The translations under genes and the position numbers were made by a program. From positions 1-26,518 of the IMG/VR virus record IMGVR_UViG_3300024999_000342: DNA of 26,518 nt. One strand, written 5' to 3'. Positions 24,461-26,518 of this stretch are shown piece after piece (within the stretch, counting starts at the first letter, position 1; every line of letters begins with the position of its first letter). This DNA is from a virus. The notes under the pieces were generated by a model, which was given only the letters and a program-made list of their open reading frames with translations, was not told the origin of the DNA and searched no databases.

Positions 24461-24498
24461 AAAAGAGACTTCAGATCAGATTATATGAAGTCTCTTTT
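24461..24498 (+). terminator. Terminator after secreted protein gene
   Basis: The arms AAAAGAGACTTCA (24461-24473) and TGAAGTCTCTTTT (24486-24498) form a perfect 13-bp stem with a 12-nt loop. The A and T runs make it bidirectional. It resembles the terminator at 3997-4024. Confidence 0.8.
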
Positions 24499-24563
24499 CA
24501 TCAAAAATAAATGAAGTAGTAAAGTAATAAATAAATATATTTGACATTAGATTAATAATAGAT

Positions 24564-24597
24564 AAAGCATATCAATTTGTTTGGTGTGCTTTATTTG
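24564..24597 (+). terminator. Terminator-like hairpin upstream of RNA leader 3
   Basis: The arms AAAGCATATCAA (24564-24575) and TTGGTGTGCTTT (24581-24592) pair over 12 bp with two G-T wobbles and are followed by ATTTG. It sits where cassette A has its own hairpin (5138-5164); the sequences differ but the position relative to the leader is the same. Confidence 0.55.
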
Positions 24598-24631
24598 TGT
24601 TATTAATCATTAATTTAATAACTAAAATTTT

Positions 24632-24735
24632 ACTAGCAAGAGTGATGGATTAATTACCCATCATTACAGGGTGCTCTCCCCTATCTTGCTAGTATTAAAT
24701 TTGCCCAAAAATGAGAGCCAATAAAAGAAAGAGAG
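24632..24735 (+). promoter_or_regulatory. Three-way-junction RNA leader 3 (before GIY-YIG endonuclease)
   Basis: P1 is ACTAGCAAGA (24632-24641) with TCTTGCTAGT (24684-24693), 10 bp perfect. P2 is GTGATGG (24642-24648) with CCATCAT (24658-24664), where A of leader 2 became G and still pairs as a wobble. P3 is AGGG (24668-24671) with CCCT (24679-24682), loop TGCTCTC (24672-24678). The loop GCTCTC is complementary to GAGAGC (24713-24718), and CTCTC to GAGAG (24731-24735) in the ribosome binding site of the gene at 24747. Confidence 0.65.
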
Positions 24736-24746
24736 ATGATTTATTA

Positions 24747-25472
24747 ATGGGAAATGTTGAATTTAAAGAAGAGATTGTTAAAGAAGTAGAAATTTTAGAT
24801 CCTTATGGTTTTATTTACATTACTACGAATATGATTAATGGAAAAAAATACATAGGACAATCAACATTCAATAAAAATAAAAAGTGGAAGGTTTATTTGG
24901 GAAGTGGAAAAATTCTTGCTCAAGCTATAAATAAATATGGTAAGGAAAATTTCAATAAAGAAATCGTTGCTATTACATATTCTCAAGAAGACTCTAATAA
25001 ATTAGAAATAGAATTTATTGAAAATCATAATGCTGTTCAAAGTCATGACTATTATAATATTGCATTAGGGGGATATAGTGGATCTACAGGTCTAGTTTGT
25101 TCTGAAGAAACAAGGATAAAAAGAAGTGTTGCATTAATTGGTAGACCTCGTTCTAAGGAAACAAAACAAAAAATTAGTAAAACAGAAAAAGGGAAAATAG
25201 TTTCCAATGAAACAAAAAGAAAACTTTCTGAATCTCATAAAGGTAAAAAACATTCTGTAGAAGCAAAACAAAAAATTAGTATAGTAACCAAAGGAGAGAA
25301 TAATCCTAATTTCGGTAATATAAAAATAAAATTTACCAAAGAGGAGTTGAGTGAAATTCGAGATAAATATTCTTCTGGCAATTATCGTCAGTATGAATTA
25401 GCAGAAGAATATTTGATTGATCAATCAGAAATTTCTAGGATTATAAATTTTAGAGGTAGATATAAAAAATAA
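24747..25472 (+). CDS. GIY-YIG homing endonuclease, cassette B copy
   Basis: A 241-aa paralogue of the enzyme at 5311. GIY-YIG landmarks are GFIY (21-24), YIG (35-37), YLGSG (50-54), AINKYG (60-65) and candidate Glu87. Position 59, Arg in the other copy, is Gln here, so activity might differ if that Arg is catalytic. Four NUMOD3-type segments (about 118-185: SEETRIKRS, SKETKQKIS, SNETKRKLS, SVEAKQKIS) replace the two in the other copy and explain the extra length. The C-terminal helix-turn-helix (about 197-237) is kept. The start is ATG at 24747 after GAGAGATGA, matching the paralogue; an upstream in-frame ATG at 24711 lies in the RNA leader's site A and is unlikely. The DNA of leader and first 54 codons is nearly identical to cassette A. 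Confidence 0.88.
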   Translation: MGNVEFKEEIVKEVEILDPYGFIYITTNMINGKKYIGQSTFNKNKKWKVYLGSGKILAQAINKYGKENFNKEIVAITYSQEDSNKLEIEFIENHNAVQSHDYYNIALGGYSGSTGLVCSEETRIKRSVALIGRPRSKETKQKISKTEKGKIVSNETKRKLSESHKGKKHSVEAKQKISIVTKGENNPNFGNIKIKFTKEELSEIRDKYSSGNYRQYELAEEYLIDQSEISRIINFRGRYKK

Positions 25473-25509
25473 ATAACTAGCATAAGTTTATAATACATAA
25501 ATAATTTAT

Positions 25510-25539
25510 TTGACAATTGTTTATTAAGTATGATATAAT
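25510..25539 (+). promoter_or_regulatory. Sigma-A promoter upstream of XRE gene, cassette B
   Basis: TTGACA (25510-25515), 18-nt spacer, TATAAT (25534-25539), both hexamers consensus. Transcripts would start near 25546 and carry both arms of the inverted repeat at 25562-25640. Confidence 0.75.
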
Positions 25540-25561
25540 AATTCATAAGGTTGATTGAATT

Positions 25562-25640
25562 TTCTCCTATACATATGCTTTATGCTTTGGATTTTGTTAG
25601 GGCATGTGAGTTTATGATTATGGTATAATATATAGGAGAA
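25562..25640 (+). promoter_or_regulatory. Inverted repeat covering XRE ribosome binding site, cassette B
   Basis: TTCTCCTATA (25562-25571) is a perfect 10-bp complement of TATAGGAGAA (25631-25640), which contains the AGGAG binding site of the gene at 25648. Directly inside, CATATGC (25572-25578) pairs with GCATGTG (25602-25608) with one wobble, extending the fold. A TGGTATAAT box (25621-25629) lies between the arms. RNA from the promoter at 25510 would hide the binding site; RNA started from the inner box would lack the 5' arm, although it would start very close to the binding site. Confidence 0.5.
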
Positions 25641-25647
25641 GGGATTG

Positions 25648-25857
25648 ATGGTTGTGGATAAAGTAGTTAAAAATAGATTAGGAGAAATATTAGGAGAAAG
25701 AGGAATATCTCAAACTTGGGTATCTAAAAAGACAGAAGTTACAAGACAAACAATATCTAATTTAATTAATCATAGATTTTGTCCAAGTTTAGAATTAGCT
25801 TTTAAAATATGTGATGCTCTAGGTTTAGAATTAACTGACGTATTTTATTACGAATAA
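25648..25857 (+). CDS. XRE-family (Cro/C1-type) HTH regulator, cassette B
   Basis: A 69-aa protein made almost wholly of a Cro/C1-type helix-turn-helix: RLGEILGERGISQTWVSKKT, VTRQTISNLINHR, then LAFKICDALGLELTDVFYYE, the usual end of small phage regulators. ATG at 25648 is nine bases after AGGAG; an in-frame TTG three bases earlier is possible. It holds the same position as the gene at 6113 but with a clearly different sequence. The binding site lies in an inverted repeat, and 13-bp direct repeats flank the next promoter (25855-25927), making autoregulation or control of the next gene plausible. Confidence 0.85.
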   Translation: MVVDKVVKNRLGEILGERGISQTWVSKKTEVTRQTISNLINHRFCPSLELAFKICDALGLELTDVFYYE

Positions 25858-25927
25858 TATTAGTTAAAATATTTTCATATAATGTATTGACATAGTATAC
25901 ACCAACCCTTATACTAATATTAGTTAA
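25855..25927. promoter_or_regulatory. Paired TAATATTAGTTAA sites around promoter, possible operators
   Basis: TAATATTAGTTAA occurs at 25855-25867 (over the XRE stop codon) and again at 25915-25927, exactly 60 bases apart. The second copy completes the perfect palindrome ACTAATATTAGT (25913-25924), which overlaps the -10 of the promoter at 25887-25915. The layout suggests a repressor site, perhaps for the XRE protein encoded just upstream. Confidence 0.45.
25887..25915 (+). promoter_or_regulatory. Sigma-A promoter of the 144-aa unknown gene, cassette B
   Basis: TTGACA (25887-25892), 17-nt spacer, TATACT (25910-25915). The equivalent promoter in cassette A is at 6393-6422. Confidence 0.75.
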
Positions 25928-25988
25928 GGAATACAGATTAATCGGCCTTAACATTATTAAAAGTATAGAGGAGAGTGCTATATTTATT

Positions 25989-26423
25989 ATGGAAAAAGTT
26001 TACTGCATAAAGGACTCCAATGGACGATTTGGTGGAAAACTCGGTATTTACTCAAATTCTATGACTAAACGCAATGCTGATTGGAAATGGGACTACTATT
26101 CTACTGAAATTCCAATGTTAGTAAATGGAAATATAGAACTAAAAATTCAAAAACTTGAAGAACTAAATGCTTTGGCAAAATATGATTTAACTTGGGAGAT
26201 AGTGGAAATGACTGAAGATCAATGGATGGTCATGATTGAAGATTGTCAAGAAAAATATGTGGCAATGGGTATAACCCCTATGATGGTTAGTCATTATACT
26301 TCTTCAATTGTAATGAAAGATATTGAGAAGGGATGTATTTGCAAACATCGAAGGGCTGTGAGGGATATTTACAGGAAGTATAAAACAAAGAAATACATAG
26401 ATCAGATAGTTGAGTTGGTGTAA
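25989..26423 (+). CDS. Unknown 144-aa phage protein, cassette B copy
   Basis: Paralogue of the gene at 6485, function not recognised. Conserved parts are CIKDSNGRFGGKLGIYSN at the start, WKWDYYSTEIP near residue 33, and IVMKDIEKGCICKHRRAVRD with YRKYKTKKYIDQIVELV at the end. The middle (about 45-100) is quite different from the paralogue and lacks its CDCDDC cluster. This divided conservation suggests terminal regions under selection for a shared fold or partner and a variable centre. GAGGAGAG precedes the ATG by about 13 bases. A short stem GTTAAGG (25923-25929) with CCTTAAC (25946-25952) lies in its leader. Confidence 0.75.
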   Translation: MEKVYCIKDSNGRFGGKLGIYSNSMTKRNADWKWDYYSTEIPMLVNGNIELKIQKLEELNALAKYDLTWEIVEMTEDQWMVMIEDCQEKYVAMGITPMMVSHYTSSIVMKDIEKGCICKHRRAVRDIYRKYKTKKYIDQIVELV

Positions 26424-26426
26424 TTT

Positions 26427-26518
26427 ATGGGAAAATTGATAATGTTTCCTTGTGTTGATCATTATGATGAGTGGGATTATGAGGAATATTATGGTGAAGA
26501 ATGTAATGATATGAATCA
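26427..26518 (+). CDS. Small acidic Tyr-rich protein, cassette B copy (cut by window end)
   Basis: It starts three bases after the preceding stop and runs off the window after 30 codons. MGKLIMFPC followed by an Asp/Glu/Tyr-rich stretch (DHYDEWDYEEYYGEE) mirrors the 55-aa protein at 6925. Function unknown. Confidence 0.6.
   Translation, partial: MGKLIMFPCVDHYDEWDYEEYYGEECNDMN

Noticed and set aside
1-26518. CRISPR arrays, tRNA genes, insertion sequences
   Set aside because: No regularly spaced repeats, tRNA-like arms with a T-loop, or transposase genes were seen.

Overview
The window is a strongly AT-rich piece of a temperate siphovirus or prophage from a low-GC Bacillota host, most likely Bacillales. 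GGAGG-type ribosome binding sites, TTG starts after GGTGA leaders, and a TP901-type tape measure followed by Dit and Tal-like genes support this. A tyrosine-recombinase-like gene upstream of small tail genes, a giant tape measure, then Dit and Tal recalls the yomM-yomL-yomK-yomJ-yomI-yomH-yomG order of Bacillus phage SPbeta. That synteny is from memory and was not tested. No capsid, terminase, replication or lysis genes are visible.

Layout. 1-889: the tail end of a KilAC antirepressor and a DUF1064-like nuclease. 1005-3753: a structured RNA leader, a GIY-YIG homing endonuclease, and a recombinase-like gene that starts inside the endonuclease stop codon. 3754-5137: convergent terminators around a segment with a sharp G/C skew flip, then a minus-strand BRO-N/ORF6C antirepressor with its own promoter. 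5138-7092: cassette A, made of terminator, RNA leader, GIY-YIG endonuclease, XRE regulator, an unknown 145-aa protein and a 55-aa acidic protein. 7125-8407: another RNA leader and an endonuclease of a different class. 8434-23784: tail module with two small tail-associated proteins, a membrane protein, a 3214-aa tape measure, Dit and a Tal/tail-fibre protein. 23804-24498: a moron-like secreted Ig-like protein with its own promoter and terminator. 24564-26518: cassette B, a diverged second copy of cassette A running off the window end.

The most unusual signal is a set of four RNA leaders (1005-1090, 5193-5299, 7125-7250, 24632-24735), one before each of the four homing endonuclease genes. Each can fold into a three-way junction. 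In each, the third hairpin loop is complementary to two downstream sites, one shortly after the junction and one at the ribosome binding site. The pairing is kept across three unrelated loop sequences (GTCCT/AGGAC, CTCTC/GAGAG, CCTCC/GGAGG), and the leaders precede endonucleases of different protein families. This looks like a mobile translational control element. Separately, both XRE genes have a ribosome binding site inside a perfect 10-bp inverted repeat with a TGGTATAAT promoter-like box in the loop, resembling the phage T4 late-promoter-in-hairpin arrangement.
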